This document shows positions 1 through 8,708 of a stretch of 64,000 nucleotides of DNA, in pieces. The translations under genes were made by a program, and so were the position numbers. Each line of letters begins with the position of its first letter. Position 1 is the stretch's first letter. The notes under the pieces were generated by a model. It saw only the letters and a program-made list of their open reading frames with translations. It had not been told where the DNA came from and made no database searches. The stretch is from Candidatus Zixiibacteriota bacterium (lineage in GTDB: Bacteria; Zixibacteria; MSB-5A5; DG-27), in the NCBI GenBank assembly GCA_030605835.1, contig JAUWHO010000048.1, positions 43,984-107,983 on the forward strand, written 5' to 3'.

Positions 1-736
1 GATCAGAGCGGGGGAGGCTCAGTTTGTCTCAGGGGAGAGCGGCCTGGAGGTCAGCTCCCAGGAGCTGCTCGGAGAGCTGAAGGAGAGCCCGGAGAGATTC
101 TCCCCCAATGTCCTTCTAAGGCCGGTGATGCAGGGTTTTCTCTTCCCGACGGTGGCGTATGTTGCCGGACCCTCGGAGGTAGCATACTGTGTTCAGGTGA
201 AGTCGCTTTCTCATTATCATGAAGTTCCCTGCCCGGTGGTCTCTCCTCGTCCTTCAGCCACCATAATTGAGAGCAAGATCGGGAAGGTCCTGGACAAATA
301 CCAGGTGAATTTCCTCGATTTCTTCAGAGACCGGGAGGGAGTCATAAACAGGATCTACTCCGAGGACTTTCCTCCGGAACTGGGGGCCAGTGCCGATGAG
401 TTCCACCGCGAGGTCTTAAGACCGTTCGAAGAGTACAGAGGCAAGTTCCGCCACTTAGGGGAGAGCTTCACGAAGAACCTGGAGAGAGTTCAGAGCAGGT
501 TCGATTATGAGATGAAAAACCTCAAGGCCAAAACCTTCCAAGCACATAAGAAGATGAACCAGGATGCCAAAGACCAGTTGGAGAGAGCCCATCTCTTCCT
601 GTTCCCCACCGGCAGGCTCCAGGAGCGGGTTCTCTCGCCGGTCTATTTTTTGAACAAATACGGTCCCGAGTTCATTGAGACTCTCCATGAGGCCTTGGAG
701 GTAAACTCCAGTGAGCATCGTCTAATACACTTCTAG
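1..736 (+). CDS. bshC: Bacillithiol synthase BshC, 3' part (cut by window start)
   Basis: BshC adds cysteine to GlcN-malate in the last step of bacillithiol synthesis. The frame is open from base 2 with no stop, so only the C-terminal 244 residues are in the window; the true start lies upstream. The stretch SPNVLLRPVMQGFLFPTVAY followed by a GPSEVAY motif is characteristic of BshC, and the C-terminal half is the usual predicted coiled-coil region. A GTG-ATG at 122-127 could be mistaken for a start but lies inside the conserved motif. The stop is 3 bases before bshA, so the two are surely cotranscribed. Family assignment is from remembered family motifs and from the bshA neighbour. Confidence 0.88.
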   Translation, partial: IRAGEAQFVSGESGLEVSSQELLGELKESPERFSPNVLLRPVMQGFLFPTVAYVAGPSEVAYCVQVKSLSHYHEVPCPVVSPRPSATIIESKIGKVLDKYQVNFLDFFRDREGVINRIYSEDFPPELGASADEFHREVLRPFEEYRGKFRHLGESFTKNLERVQSRFDYEMKNLKAKTFQAHKKMNQDAKDQLERAHLFLFPTGRLQERVLSPVYFLNKYGPEFIETLHEALEVNSSEHRLIHF

Positions 737-739
737 ATT

Positions 740-1861
740 ATGAGAATCGGCATCACCTGCTATCCGGCGCAGGGGGGGAGCGGGGTTGTCGCCACCGAAT
801 TGGGGGCCAAGTTGGCCGCCAGAGGTCACCAGGTTCATTGCATAAGTTACCAGGCTCCGGTTCGGCTTCGGAGTCACTGTCCCAACATATATTTCCATCA
901 GGTGGAGGTGATGAGCTACCCTCTGTTCAAATACCCTCCCTACACCTTGACCTTATGTGCCAAGATGGCGGAGGTGGCCAAGAGGTGGAAGTTGGATATT
1001 TTCCACGTCCATTATGCTATCCCGCACGCGGTCTGCGGCTTTTTGGCGAAGTCGATCCTGGGGACTAAATCCCCCAAACTAGTTACCACTCTGCACGGCA
1101 CCGACATAACCTTGGTGGGAATAGACAAATCGTTCTCGAACATCACCAGGTTCTCCATTGAAGTCTCCGATGGGGTAACGGCGGTATCCCGTTTTCTCGC
1201 CCAGAAGACCGTGGAGGAATTCAAGCCCTCCAGAAAGATCGAGGTGATTTACAACTTCGTCGATACCGAACGATTCCGCCCTTCAACCTCAAGCGCCAGA
1301 AAAGAGGAATTCGCTCCAAACGGCGAGAAGATCTTAGCACACCTCTCGAATTTCAGGCCGGTCAAAAGAATTCCAGACGTCATAAAGACTTTCAATCTCG
1401 TACAGAAGGAGATTCCAGCCAGGCTGCTTTTGATCGGGGATGGTCCGGAGGTGAGCGGGGCCTTGGAGTTTGTAGGTAAGCTGGGTCTCTCCGACAAAGT
1501 GATCTATCTTGGAAGCCACAACGACGTGGAGAGTCTCTTGCCGGTCGCGGACTTATTCCTGATTCCCACGAAGACTGAGAGTTTCGGCCTGGCCTCCTTG
1601 GAGGCTTTGAGCTGTGGAGTTCCGGTCGTCGGCACCAATCTGGGGGGACTTCCGGAGGTCGTTCTTGACGGCGAGTGCGGCTACCTGGAGAAATTGGGGG
1701 ATGTGGAATCGATGGCGGGAAAAGCCCTGAAGCTCCTCAGGGACCAAGACTTACTCAGCCAGTTCAAAGAAAACGCCCGCAGACGGGCGGTTGACCTCTT
1801 CGACGCTGAGCTAATGGTGCCCAAATACGAGAGATTTTACGAGAGGGTCCTTGCAGAATAA
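740..1861 (+). CDS. bshA: N-acetyl-alpha-D-glucosaminyl L-malate synthase BshA
   Basis: This GT4-family glycosyltransferase joins UDP-GlcNAc and L-malate in the first step of bacillithiol synthesis. It is 373 aa, normal for the family. It opens with the BshA signature MRIGITCYPAQGGSGVVATE, has HYAIPHAV and TTLHGTDITLVG in the N-terminal Rossmann domain, NFRPVKR in the linker and ESFGLASLEALSCGVPVVGT (nucleotide-sugar site) in the C-terminal domain. It starts 3 bases after the bshC stop. BshB (deacetylase) is not in the window. Together the pair predicts bacillithiol as the low-molecular-weight thiol of this organism. Confidence 0.95.
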   Translation: MRIGITCYPAQGGSGVVATELGAKLAARGHQVHCISYQAPVRLRSHCPNIYFHQVEVMSYPLFKYPPYTLTLCAKMAEVAKRWKLDIFHVHYAIPHAVCGFLAKSILGTKSPKLVTTLHGTDITLVGIDKSFSNITRFSIEVSDGVTAVSRFLAQKTVEEFKPSRKIEVIYNFVDTERFRPSTSSARKEEFAPNGEKILAHLSNFRPVKRIPDVIKTFNLVQKEIPARLLLIGDGPEVSGALEFVGKLGLSDKVIYLGSHNDVESLLPVADLFLIPTKTESFGLASLEALSCGVPVVGTNLGGLPEVVLDGECGYLEKLGDVESMAGKALKLLRDQDLLSQFKENARRRAVDLFDAELMVPKYERFYERVLAE

Positions 1862-1952
1862 GGAGACACTGCAAACAGGGGACAGGAAACAGGAGACGGG
1901 AAACAGGGGTAGCACGGTAGCCTCTGCCACTGGGATTGAAAATAATCGCAGC

Positions 1953-1970
1953 GGAAACCTTCAGATTTCC
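1953..1970. repeat. Short palindrome, GGAAACCT family (imperfect copy)
   Basis: GGAAACCT and AGATTTCC arms around TC, preceded by GCAGC. Better copies lie at 8652-8669 and 36545-36595, and a variant with a different but still self-complementary stem is at 62292-62309. The intergenic stretch before it (about 1868-1910) is a purine-rich string of alternating AAACAG and GAGACAG units, which also recurs at about 36178-36225 and 36600-36637. Confidence 0.6.
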
Positions 1971-2024
1971 ACAACTTGACCTCCACTCAGCAACTAATTG
2001 CCGTCGCTCATTGAGGAACAGAAA

Positions 2025-2654
2025 TTGAAAGCGGTATCTCTCCTCCTTATTGTATGCTTCTTCATGCTCTCGCCCTTGGGGGAGGCCTCTGAGAGAGGCA
2101 AATTTTTTCTGACCTGCAAAGTCGGTTACAAACCGACCGCCACCGTAGGCGACCTCAACAACCCGGTTTATGCCAGCCAGCCGGAACTGTATGACCTACT
2201 TCCCTTAGAATTCTCTGCAGGCTACTTCTTTAGCGAGCTTTTCAACACTCAGGTCAAACTCTCCCATCTCTCCAAAACCGACAAGAGTCTCTCCCGCCAG
2301 AAAACCACTATCAAAAACCTGGGGCTGTCGATTCATGCCTCTCTATACTGGCCCCTGACCGACTCCGGGGACTGGATCCTTACGCTTTTCGGAGGACTCA
2401 CGTTCGGCTGGGGAGAAGTCAAATATTCCACCAGAAGCAGTTCCGACCAGACCCGGGGTGAGGCCTTTGGGCTTTCGGGTGGTTTCGGCTTCGATTACTA
2501 CCTATCTGGTCACCTCTTCCTCAGCTCCAACTTCAACTACACAGTTCTAAACATCCCCACCGAGGGGCATTTCGATACAAGTGCAGCCTTGAGTAAGGTC
2601 GACCTCGACTTAACCGGGCCGGGTCTGGATTTGGGATTGGGGTGGAGATTCTAG
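2025..2654 (+). CDS. Outer-membrane beta-barrel protein (OmpA-like/opacity fold)
   Basis: Predicted secreted barrel of 209 aa. The N-terminus from residue 1 (KAVSLLLIVCFFMLSPLGEA) is a signal peptide; the mature part alternates hydrophobic and polar residues with many aromatic and glycine positions and ends GLDLGLGWRF, a C-terminal aromatic as in BAM substrates. I chose the TTG at 2025 because GAGGAA lies 6 bases upstream; an upstream TTG at 1998 has no ribosome-binding site and would put charged residues before the signal peptide. No enzymatic motif is visible. Specific function unknown. Confidence 0.6.
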   Translation: MKAVSLLLIVCFFMLSPLGEASERGKFFLTCKVGYKPTATVGDLNNPVYASQPELYDLLPLEFSAGYFFSELFNTQVKLSHLSKTDKSLSRQKTTIKNLGLSIHASLYWPLTDSGDWILTLFGGLTFGWGEVKYSTRSSSDQTRGEAFGLSGGFGFDYYLSGHLFLSSNFNYTVLNIPTEGHFDTSAALSKVDLDLTGPGLDLGLGWRF

Positions 2655-2815
2655 CAGGATCTACTTCCGTTTCCTGACAAAGATCCGCCGTCGAAGAGAA
2701 GCAGTCTGTCTGTAACGTTTTCGATTGTGGAATATCTCTTCGATCAGGTGTCTAACAGAACCGCAGAGATGCCCTTCCAGATTGTGCTCTTATCATTTGC
2801 TGAGAGAACACCACC

Positions 2816-3061
2816 TTAGCCAACGGCCTCGTTAGTCAGTAGCCGCCAATTGGAGGGCTCTTCGGGCTGACGAGAAGTCGAAAGGAATCTCTCAAGCATA
2901 GAAATCAGATCATCTTGCTTGAAAACTCTCAATAGGGCCATTAGCTGCCCGGCGTCCGAGAAATCGATGGCGACGAATTCATCGAAAGGGAAATAGATCC
3001 TCAGGGAGGCGATTGTGCCTTTATCCCGTGAATCGGAGAATCTTAAAGTAAAACCCAGCAT
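2816..3061 (-). CDS. Hypothetical 81-aa protein
   Basis: Unrecognised small soluble protein, mixed alpha/beta by eye, with a middle segment IYFPFDEFVAIDF and a Leu-rich C-terminal helix. The ATG at 3061 is preceded by GGGGGAAGG and, about 40 bases upstream, by a textbook sigma-70 promoter on the same strand (3101-3129). A longer open frame reaching 3229 exists, but it would start upstream of the promoter, so the shorter form is preferred. Function unknown; it stands alone between two plus-strand genes. Confidence 0.5.
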   Translation of the reverse strand: MLGFTLRFSDSRDKGTIASLRIYFPFDEFVAIDFSDAGQLMALLRVFKQDDLISMLERFLSTSRQPEEPSNWRLLTNEAVG

Positions 3062-3100
3062 ACCTTCCCCCAATTTAGGTTCCGTTTGCACTCCGATTAG

Positions 3101-3129
3101 AGTATAATCACGCTTGCAATATTTGTCAA
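3101..3129 (-). promoter_or_regulatory. Sigma-70-type promoter for the 81-aa orphan
   Basis: On the minus strand TTGACA and TATACT are separated by exactly 17 bases. The expected transcription start leaves a leader of roughly 30 bases before the ATG at 3061. Confidence 0.7.
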
Positions 3130-3306
3130 GCAAAAAAGAGAATTTTCTTGCACAAAAGGGGATCCTGTTCGCATTTCCCCCAGCGGGAGGGTTTTCTTTG
3201 GTCGCCCCAGCCCAGTTCCTGAACCACATAACTCGTTGTAATTACAGAAACTATCTCGGGACGCCGCGAAATCGATGGTTGCACCGAAAAAATTCGAAAA
3301 TTTTAC

Positions 3307-3334
3307 TTGACAGGGAATAAGTTCTGCTTATATT
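3307..3334 (+). promoter_or_regulatory. Sigma-70-type promoter for the TauE/SafE gene
   Basis: TTGACA, 16-base spacer, TATATT, about 55 bases before the chosen GTG start at 3389. Confidence 0.65.
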
Positions 3335-3388
3335 ACGCCGAGAGTATGAATAGAGTCCGAACGTAGTATTGCACGTGAGGAGGTGTCA

Positions 3389-4270
3389 GTGAGACAAGTC
3401 GCAGTCGCCTGGGGAGGTACGCTGGTCATCGCATCTTTAGTCTTCGGAGGGGTTTCATTTCTAGCCTGGCAGGCCGGCTTCATCCACTCGGTGCCTGGAA
3501 TAACCGTCCCCTGGACTCCACTTATGATCGTAATCTTAGCCTTCTGCTGCGAATATGTTGATTCCACCTTAGGAATGGGTTACGGCACCACCTTAACCCC
3601 TCTTTTGATGATACTTCTGGGTCTAGACCCTTTAGTTATCATTCCTGCAGTCTTGCTTTCGGAGCTTCTAACCGGCACAACCGCGGGGCTTTTGCACCAC
3701 AAGGCTGGTAATGTCAATTTTAGGCGCGGTTCCGTTCATTTGAAGATCGCCGGAGTCTTAACAGCCTGTAGTGTAGTAGGAACCTTGGTTGCGGTTGCGG
3801 TCGCAATCAGCTTACCGAGTTGGGCTCTCAAGACCTGGATTGGGGTCATGGTCCTCACTATCGGGATTGTGATCCTGTCGACCATGAACAAAGAGTACGG
3901 TTTTTCCTGGAAGAAGATCACCGGGCTAGGATTGGTTGCGGCATTCAATAAGGGGATGAGTGGAGGTGGTTATGGTCCGGTTGTCACCGGCGGCCAACTC
4001 TTAGCCGGTGTGAACGGCAAGAATGCCATCGGCATCACCTCGTTGGCTGAGGGGTTGACCTGCGCGGTGGGGGTGATCGCTTACATGCACGTACTTGGCA
4101 CTCTCAATTGGTATCTGGTGATTCCCCTGGTCTTCGGCGCCCTTTGCTCGGTCCCGGTGGCCACTTTCACGGTGAAGAAGATCCAAACCAGCAAGCTGAG
4201 GGTTGCGATCGGGATTGCCACTGTCATCCTGGGAGTATTCACTTTACTGAAGGTTGTTGGCCTTATCTAA
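3389..4270 (+). CDS. TauE/SafE-family membrane permease
   Basis: Predicted inner-membrane exporter of the TauE/SafE (DUF81) family, which moves sulfite, sulfoacetate or other anions out of the cell. The 293-aa protein has about eight hydrophobic segments arranged as two halves. The family signature near residue 55 reads VDSTLGMGYGTTLTPLLMI followed by PAVLLSELLTG, and the second half has the matching NKGMSGGGYGPVVTGGQLLAG. The GTG at 3389 is chosen because AGGAGG ends 5 bases before it; a GTG at 3383 overlaps that site. Monocistronic: own promoter at 3307 and hairpin terminator at 4303. Substrate cannot be told from sequence. Confidence 0.85.
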   Translation: MRQVAVAWGGTLVIASLVFGGVSFLAWQAGFIHSVPGITVPWTPLMIVILAFCCEYVDSTLGMGYGTTLTPLLMILLGLDPLVIIPAVLLSELLTGTTAGLLHHKAGNVNFRRGSVHLKIAGVLTACSVVGTLVAVAVAISLPSWALKTWIGVMVLTIGIVILSTMNKEYGFSWKKITGLGLVAAFNKGMSGGGYGPVVTGGQLLAGVNGKNAIGITSLAEGLTCAVGVIAYMHVLGTLNWYLVIPLVFGALCSVPVATFTVKKIQTSKLRVAIGIATVILGVFTLLKVVGLI

Positions 4271-4302
4271 GAGAACTCTCTGGTTTTGGGGGGGCTACAA
4301 GG

Positions 4303-4332
4303 CTGTCGGTGTTACCGGCAGTCTCTTTTTTT
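4303..4332 (+). terminator. Rho-independent terminator after the TauE/SafE gene
   Basis: CTGTCGG and CCGGCAG pair over 7 positions (one G-U) around a 5-base loop, followed by TCTCTTTTTTT. Confidence 0.65.
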
Positions 4333-4401
4333 GGAAAGTTGTCTTTGCCTTTATTTCATTAGATTCATTAATTCAGCCAAGAGAGGAGGTAATTGCATCA
4401 G

Positions 4402-5067
4402 ATGAGAAGCTTGCACAGACCAATAATCTTCTGTCTTTTAGCAGTAGTGCTGCTGGGGGGAGGAAGCGTCTCTGCTTACGATGACGGAGATTGGCAATAC
4501 TGGAACAGAGAAGGGATTGAAGGGAATATAAGCAGGGATTTGAAAGCGAAGATGGAGGTGGAATTCCGCTTCGGAGACAATTGTAGCGAGCTCTATCATC
4601 AATATTGCGAGCTGGGGTTATCCTATCGGTGTGCCGGATGGTTAAACCTTGGCCTCAACTACAGGCAGATCTATGAGAAGAAAGGGGAGGTGTGGAAGCA
4701 AGAGAACAGACCTCACATAAATGCCACCTTCAAGTGGCGCTGGTCGAATTTCAAACTCGAAGATAGATCCAGATTGGAATATCGAGTCAGGGAGGGAAAA
4801 GACGATGTTTTCAGATACAGGAACAGACTCCTCCTCAAACTCCCGCTGAAGTGGACAGATCTTAATATCCAACCCTATGTGGCGGATGAGATCTTCCTTG
4901 ATTTCGAAAAGGGAGAGCTCAACCGCAACAGGCTCTATTTGGGCGCAAACGGCAACATCGGGAGAGGTCTGAAAGCAGAGGCATACTACCTCTGGCAAAC
5001 CAGCAAGTCGAAAGATCACTGGGATGACCATAACATGATCGGTACGAAACTGAAAGCAGCGTTTTAA
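4402..5067 (+). CDS. DUF2490-like outer-membrane protein
   Basis: Secreted beta-barrel-like protein of 221 aa. A signal peptide (RPIIFCLLAVVLLGGGSVSA) is followed by DGDWQYWNREGIEGNISRDLKAKMEVEFRF, the type of opening seen in DUF2490 proteins, then repeated amphipathic strands (RLEYRVRE, YRNRLLLKLPLKW, NRLYLGANGNIG) and a C-terminal KLKAAF. The strong GAGGAGGT at 4383-4390 lies 11 bases before this ATG and 2 before an alternative TTG at 4393; neither spacing is ideal. Specific role unknown. Confidence 0.6.
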   Translation: MRSLHRPIIFCLLAVVLLGGGSVSAYDDGDWQYWNREGIEGNISRDLKAKMEVEFRFGDNCSELYHQYCELGLSYRCAGWLNLGLNYRQIYEKKGEVWKQENRPHINATFKWRWSNFKLEDRSRLEYRVREGKDDVFRYRNRLLLKLPLKWTDLNIQPYVADEIFLDFEKGELNRNRLYLGANGNIGRGLKAEAYYLWQTSKSKDHWDDHNMIGTKLKAAF

Positions 5068-5147
5068 CTGGAGATTGGGTTAAAAGGGACTCAATTCGCT
5101 TGCGTGAATCGAGCGAAATGCGCCCACACTAGCTTTCAAGTAATTCA

Positions 5148-5175
5148 TTGACACTATCCCCGTTTCTGGTATATT
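5148..5175 (+). promoter_or_regulatory. Promoter for the M14 carboxypeptidase gene
   Basis: TTGACA, 16-base spacer, TATATT, about 60 bases before the coding start. Confidence 0.6.
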
Positions 5176-5235
5176 TCTTTCGTTGGGCACACGACCAGGG
5201 AGGTCCATATCCCTCGAACGATGGGTGGAGGGAAG

Positions 5236-7095
5236 ATGGTGAAATCACAGCAAAGCCACCTTTTAGTTCTAACCTGCGTCCTGATATTGTTTTTGCCCGC
5301 GCAGGCTCTCTGTCAGGTCAGGGCCGAGGATATAACCGCCGATTTCGAATCCGGCAATATCACCGGTGTCACTGATAACGGCCCCAATGACCTTTACATG
5401 AGAATCCGTCTGGATGATAATCACGGCGATCTATACGGCTGGTTCTATTTCAAAATCAAGGAGCACGCCTTAAACCAGACCGTCACCTTCCACATCACCA
5501 ATCCGGACGGTTGGGTCAACTCCGATTATAGGCCGGTCTATTCTTACGAGCGCATGGTCTGGAACCGGGTCAGCAACACAACCTTCTCCGGCGGGAGTCT
5601 GATCTTCGGGCACACTTTCAGCCGCGACAGCGTCTATATCGCCTTCTGCCTCCCTTACACCACAACCGACCTCGACCAGTTCTTAGACTCCGTTGAAGAT
5701 AGTCCCTACCTCTCCAGGGAGATAGTCGGCCAGAGCGCCGGCGGTCGCGACATCGAACTGGTCACCATCACCGACTTCGAGCTGCCGGTTCTGGGCAAAA
5801 AGACCGCCTGGATAATCAGCCGTCAACACCCGATGGAGACCGGAGCCACGTTCTTAATTGAGAATCTGATATCCTCTCTTATAGATACAACCGATGAGAT
5901 CGGGAGCCTCCGAAAGAGAATGACCTGGAAAATCAATCCCATAGTGAACGTTGACGGGGTATACGAGGGGCTTTCGCGCCACAATATCAACGGGATCAAC
6001 CTCAACCGCAATTGGGATTACAACGGTAATTACCAGAATGAGGAGCCGAGCGTGGCTGCTGTCCACCGGGCGATAGACGAGTGGATAGACCAAGGTCACA
6101 GCATTGATTTCTTCATAGATATGCATTGTGCCCCGGACTATTACGATTTCGGGTTCAAGTTGGCTTTGGGGTATGTTCCCCTCTCTTACTGGTTGAACCA
6201 GAAAAGCTTCCTCCACTTCTTAGAGACTTACGACCCCTGGCAGAACGCCTCCCTGTGGCGGGACATCGATGAGAGTTACGGTGGTGGGCTCTCGATGATG
6301 GCGATGTTCAGACAGCACGAGATTGATGCTCTCTCCTCCGAGAATCCCTGGCTGATGAGGGACAACGGCTCTTATGTGACCATGTCCAGTTACAGAGGCC
6401 AAGGACCTCCGACGGCCCAGGCAATTTACGATTACCTTTTCTGTGTCGAATTCACCGATTCTGCCGGGGGGCTGACCGAGACTTACCCCTGGGAGGAGCT
6501 GGTCTATCTGACGGTGGAGGATCCGGACGAGAACCACTCAATGTATTACCTCGACGAGGTAGAGGTGACCGTGACCACCTCCGCAAGCTCCGACACCGAA
6601 GTGGTGCTATTGACGGAGATAGAGGAGAACGCCGGCATTTTCAGGAATCTCATTGGACTTCCCCTATCGAAGGGCTCTCCCTGTAATAATAATGGCATAA
6701 TAGAGACTTCTGCTGGAGCGGTCCTTTATGCCCTCTATCAGGACGACGATTATCCGAAAGACGAGAGCACCGACACCGCCCTTGTCGGCCAGCTGACTTT
6801 GGTGGAGACCAGCGAGTCGGCGGGAATTCCGGGGTCAATCGAGCTTTTCGAGAGCTATCCCAACCCCTTCAATAGCTCAGCATCGATCAGCTACCAGCTG
6901 GAGTCTCGTGGCCACGTTTCCCTGAAGATCTACAACCTTCTCGGACAGCAGGTTGCAACCCTGGTGGAGGGGCATAGGCCTGAAGGTCGGCACACCGTCA
7001 CCTGGAATGCAGACAATTCTCTCAGTGGGATATACTTCTGCAGATTGGAATTCAGAACTGAAAGCAGGGTTCTAAAGATCATCTTGCTAAGATAA
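5236..7095 (+). CDS. Secreted M14-family zinc carboxypeptidase with C-terminal sorting domain
   Basis: Likely an exported metallocarboxypeptidase of the M14 cytosolic-carboxypeptidase-like branch: signal peptide (LLVLTCVLILFLPAQALCQ), an N-terminal beta domain (residues about 30-145, MRIRLDDNHGDLYGWFYFK), then the catalytic domain. Zinc ligands fit H198 and E201 in RQHPMETG and H297 in DMHC; E405 in FCVEFTDS is the likely catalytic base. The last 80 residues (SYPNPFNSSASISYQL ... LSGIYFCRLEF ... KIILLR) are the FlgD-like/type IX secretion sorting module shared with the proteins at 29185 and 32586. ATG at 5236 is preferred to 5221, which lacks an upstream ribosome site. Substrate unknown. Confidence 0.8.
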   Translation: MVKSQQSHLLVLTCVLILFLPAQALCQVRAEDITADFESGNITGVTDNGPNDLYMRIRLDDNHGDLYGWFYFKIKEHALNQTVTFHITNPDGWVNSDYRPVYSYERMVWNRVSNTTFSGGSLIFGHTFSRDSVYIAFCLPYTTTDLDQFLDSVEDSPYLSREIVGQSAGGRDIELVTITDFELPVLGKKTAWIISRQHPMETGATFLIENLISSLIDTTDEIGSLRKRMTWKINPIVNVDGVYEGLSRHNINGINLNRNWDYNGNYQNEEPSVAAVHRAIDEWIDQGHSIDFFIDMHCAPDYYDFGFKLALGYVPLSYWLNQKSFLHFLETYDPWQNASLWRDIDESYGGGLSMMAMFRQHEIDALSSENPWLMRDNGSYVTMSSYRGQGPPTAQAIYDYLFCVEFTDSAGGLTETYPWEELVYLTVEDPDENHSMYYLDEVEVTVTTSASSDTEVVLLTEIEENAGIFRNLIGLPLSKGSPCNNNGIIETSAGAVLYALYQDDDYPKDESTDTALVGQLTLVETSESAGIPGSIELFESYPNPFNSSASISYQLESRGHVSLKIYNLLGQQVATLVEGHRPEGRHTVTWNADNSLSGIYFCRLEFRTESRVLKIILLR

Positions 7096-7167
7096 ATCCC
7101 CGCAAAAGCCAATAACCAGCCATAATTCTTCAACTTCCGAGAACGGGCAATCATCCCACGAATTTTC

Positions 7168-7196
7168 TTGACAGGAAAAGCCAAAATAACTAAGAT
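7168..7196 (+). promoter_or_regulatory. Promoter for hisS
   Basis: TTGACA, 17-base spacer, TAAGAT. Between it and the hisS ATG lies a small perfect palindrome (GCGGGG TTTTCA-like loop CCCCGC, about 7251-7273). Confidence 0.55.
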
Positions 7197-7314
7197 AACA
7201 GCCGATAGATTGATGATAAACAGAATCGAAGTTTAGGAATCGAGCTTGCTTTTGCGGCGGGGTTTTCACCCCGCTTCTGAATTTAGGGCAGCTAGTTTCC
7301 CGATTCGGATCCGT

Positions 7315-8562
7315 ATGCAGAAGAAATACCAGGCACTTCACGGAACAAGAGATATTCTCCCCCCGGAAAGCTCCCTGTGGCAATACATCGAGGCCAAAGT
7401 CCGGGAAGTGATGAGAATCTACAACTACCGGGAGATCCGTTTTCCGATATTTGAGCACACGGAGCTATTTCAACGGGGAATAGGTGAATCCACCGACATC
7501 GTCACCAAGGAGATGTACACCTTCAAGGACCTGGGGGGACGCTCCTTGACCTTGAGGCCGGAGGGGACCGCCCCGGTCGTGAGGGCTTACATTCAGCATT
7601 CGCTGGCGAAGAAAGCGCCTGTCAACAAGCTGTACTACCTCGGCCCGATGTTCCGTCAGGAGCGACCCCAGAAGGGACGGATGCGGCAGTTTCACCAGTT
7701 CGCTGCCGAGCTTCTGGGGACTTTAGACCCCGCCGCCGACGTCGAAATGATAGACTTAAACTTAGAGGTTTACCGCAGATTGGGCCTAAAAAACCTGAAG
7801 CTCTACTTAAACAGCGTCGGCTGCCCCAAGTGCCGGCCACAACATCGCCAGAAGCTCTTAGCTTTCGCGAAAGATAAGCTGCCGGAACTGTGCTCGGATT
7901 GCAACCTACGTTACACTCGAAACCCCTTGAGGATGTTCGATTGCAAGGTCGAGACCTGCCAGATTATTCTCAAAGAGGCTCCGGTGATGTTGGATTCTCT
8001 TTGTCATGAGTGCCGGGAGCACTTCGAGAGAGTGAAACAGAACCTGGAATATCTGGAGATAGATTTCGAGCTCGACGACCACATGGTTCGGGGTCTGGAT
8101 TATTACACCAAAACCGCCTTTGAGATAAGGTCTGAGGAGTTGGGGGCGCAGGACAGCCTCTCCGGCGGGGGGAGATACGATCTCCTAGTTTCGGATTTAG
8201 GAGGAGAGGAGACACCCGCGATTGGATTTGCCGCCGGGACCGACCGTTTGATTGTGGCCATCGAGAGCCAGAAGATCAGTTATCCTTCCGATGAGAAGAT
8301 CGATATCTTCATCGCTCCCGTGGGAGAGGAGGCAAAAAAGACCGCCATGAAATTGCTCTTCAGCTTGCGAAGGAAGGGGCACTCCTGCGAGATCGATTAC
8401 CTCGACCGGAGCTTGAAAGCCCAGATGCGGGAGGCGAATAGATTAGGAGCAAAGAAGGTCATTATCGTTGGAGAGAGGGAGTTAGAGGAGGGAGTCTACG
8501 AAGTCAAGGACATGCAAACCGGTGAGCAGGTGCGCATGCCACAAGCGGAGCTGAAGGTATAA
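7315..8562 (+). CDS. hisS: Histidyl-tRNA synthetase
   Basis: Charges tRNA-His. The 415-aa length is normal. Class II motifs are clear: YQALHGTRDILPPES at the N-terminus, TLRPEGTAPVVRAY (motif 2 region), YLGPMFRQERPQKGRMRQFHQ, the HisRS signature VRGLDYYTKTAFEI, GGGRYDLLV and the motif 3 region ETPAIGFAAGTDRLI, then the C-terminal anticodon-binding domain (IDIFIAPVGEEAKK). The ATG at 7315 begins MQKKYQALHGT as expected; the frame extends further upstream but without family similarity. A CxxC pair cluster in the insertion (GCPKC, CSDC, CHEC) may bind zinc, as in many bacterial HisRS. Confidence 0.95.
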   Translation: MQKKYQALHGTRDILPPESSLWQYIEAKVREVMRIYNYREIRFPIFEHTELFQRGIGESTDIVTKEMYTFKDLGGRSLTLRPEGTAPVVRAYIQHSLAKKAPVNKLYYLGPMFRQERPQKGRMRQFHQFAAELLGTLDPAADVEMIDLNLEVYRRLGLKNLKLYLNSVGCPKCRPQHRQKLLAFAKDKLPELCSDCNLRYTRNPLRMFDCKVETCQIILKEAPVMLDSLCHECREHFERVKQNLEYLEIDFELDDHMVRGLDYYTKTAFEIRSEELGAQDSLSGGGRYDLLVSDLGGEETPAIGFAAGTDRLIVAIESQKISYPSDEKIDIFIAPVGEEAKKTAMKLLFSLRRKGHSCEIDYLDRSLKAQMREANRLGAKKVIIVGERELEEGVYEVKDMQTGEQVRMPQAELKV

Positions 8563-8577
8563 CCGGAATTCCCAAGT

Positions 8578-8669
8578 GCCGTCAGGTGTTTCCACCTGAC
8601 GGCGGGTGTCAGGAGGGAACTCCTGACACCACCGTGAAGAAGGATTGCAGCGGAAACCTTCAGGTTTCC
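8578..8669. repeat. Three consecutive intergenic palindromes between hisS and aspS
   Basis: Palindrome 1 (8578-8603): arms GCCGTCAGGTG / CACCTGACGGC, loop TTTC. Palindrome 2 (8605-8630): arms GGTGTCAGGAG / CTCCTGACACC, loop GGAA. Palindrome 3 (8652-8669): arms GGAAACCT / AGGTTTCC around TC. All three stems are perfect and share the short-loop design of the palindromes at 30-36 kb and 62 kb. No T-run follows, so they are not typical terminators. Confidence 0.8.
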
Positions 8670-8708
8670 AGAATTGGAGAGTAAGAATACCATCGCTGAA
8701 ACCAAACC

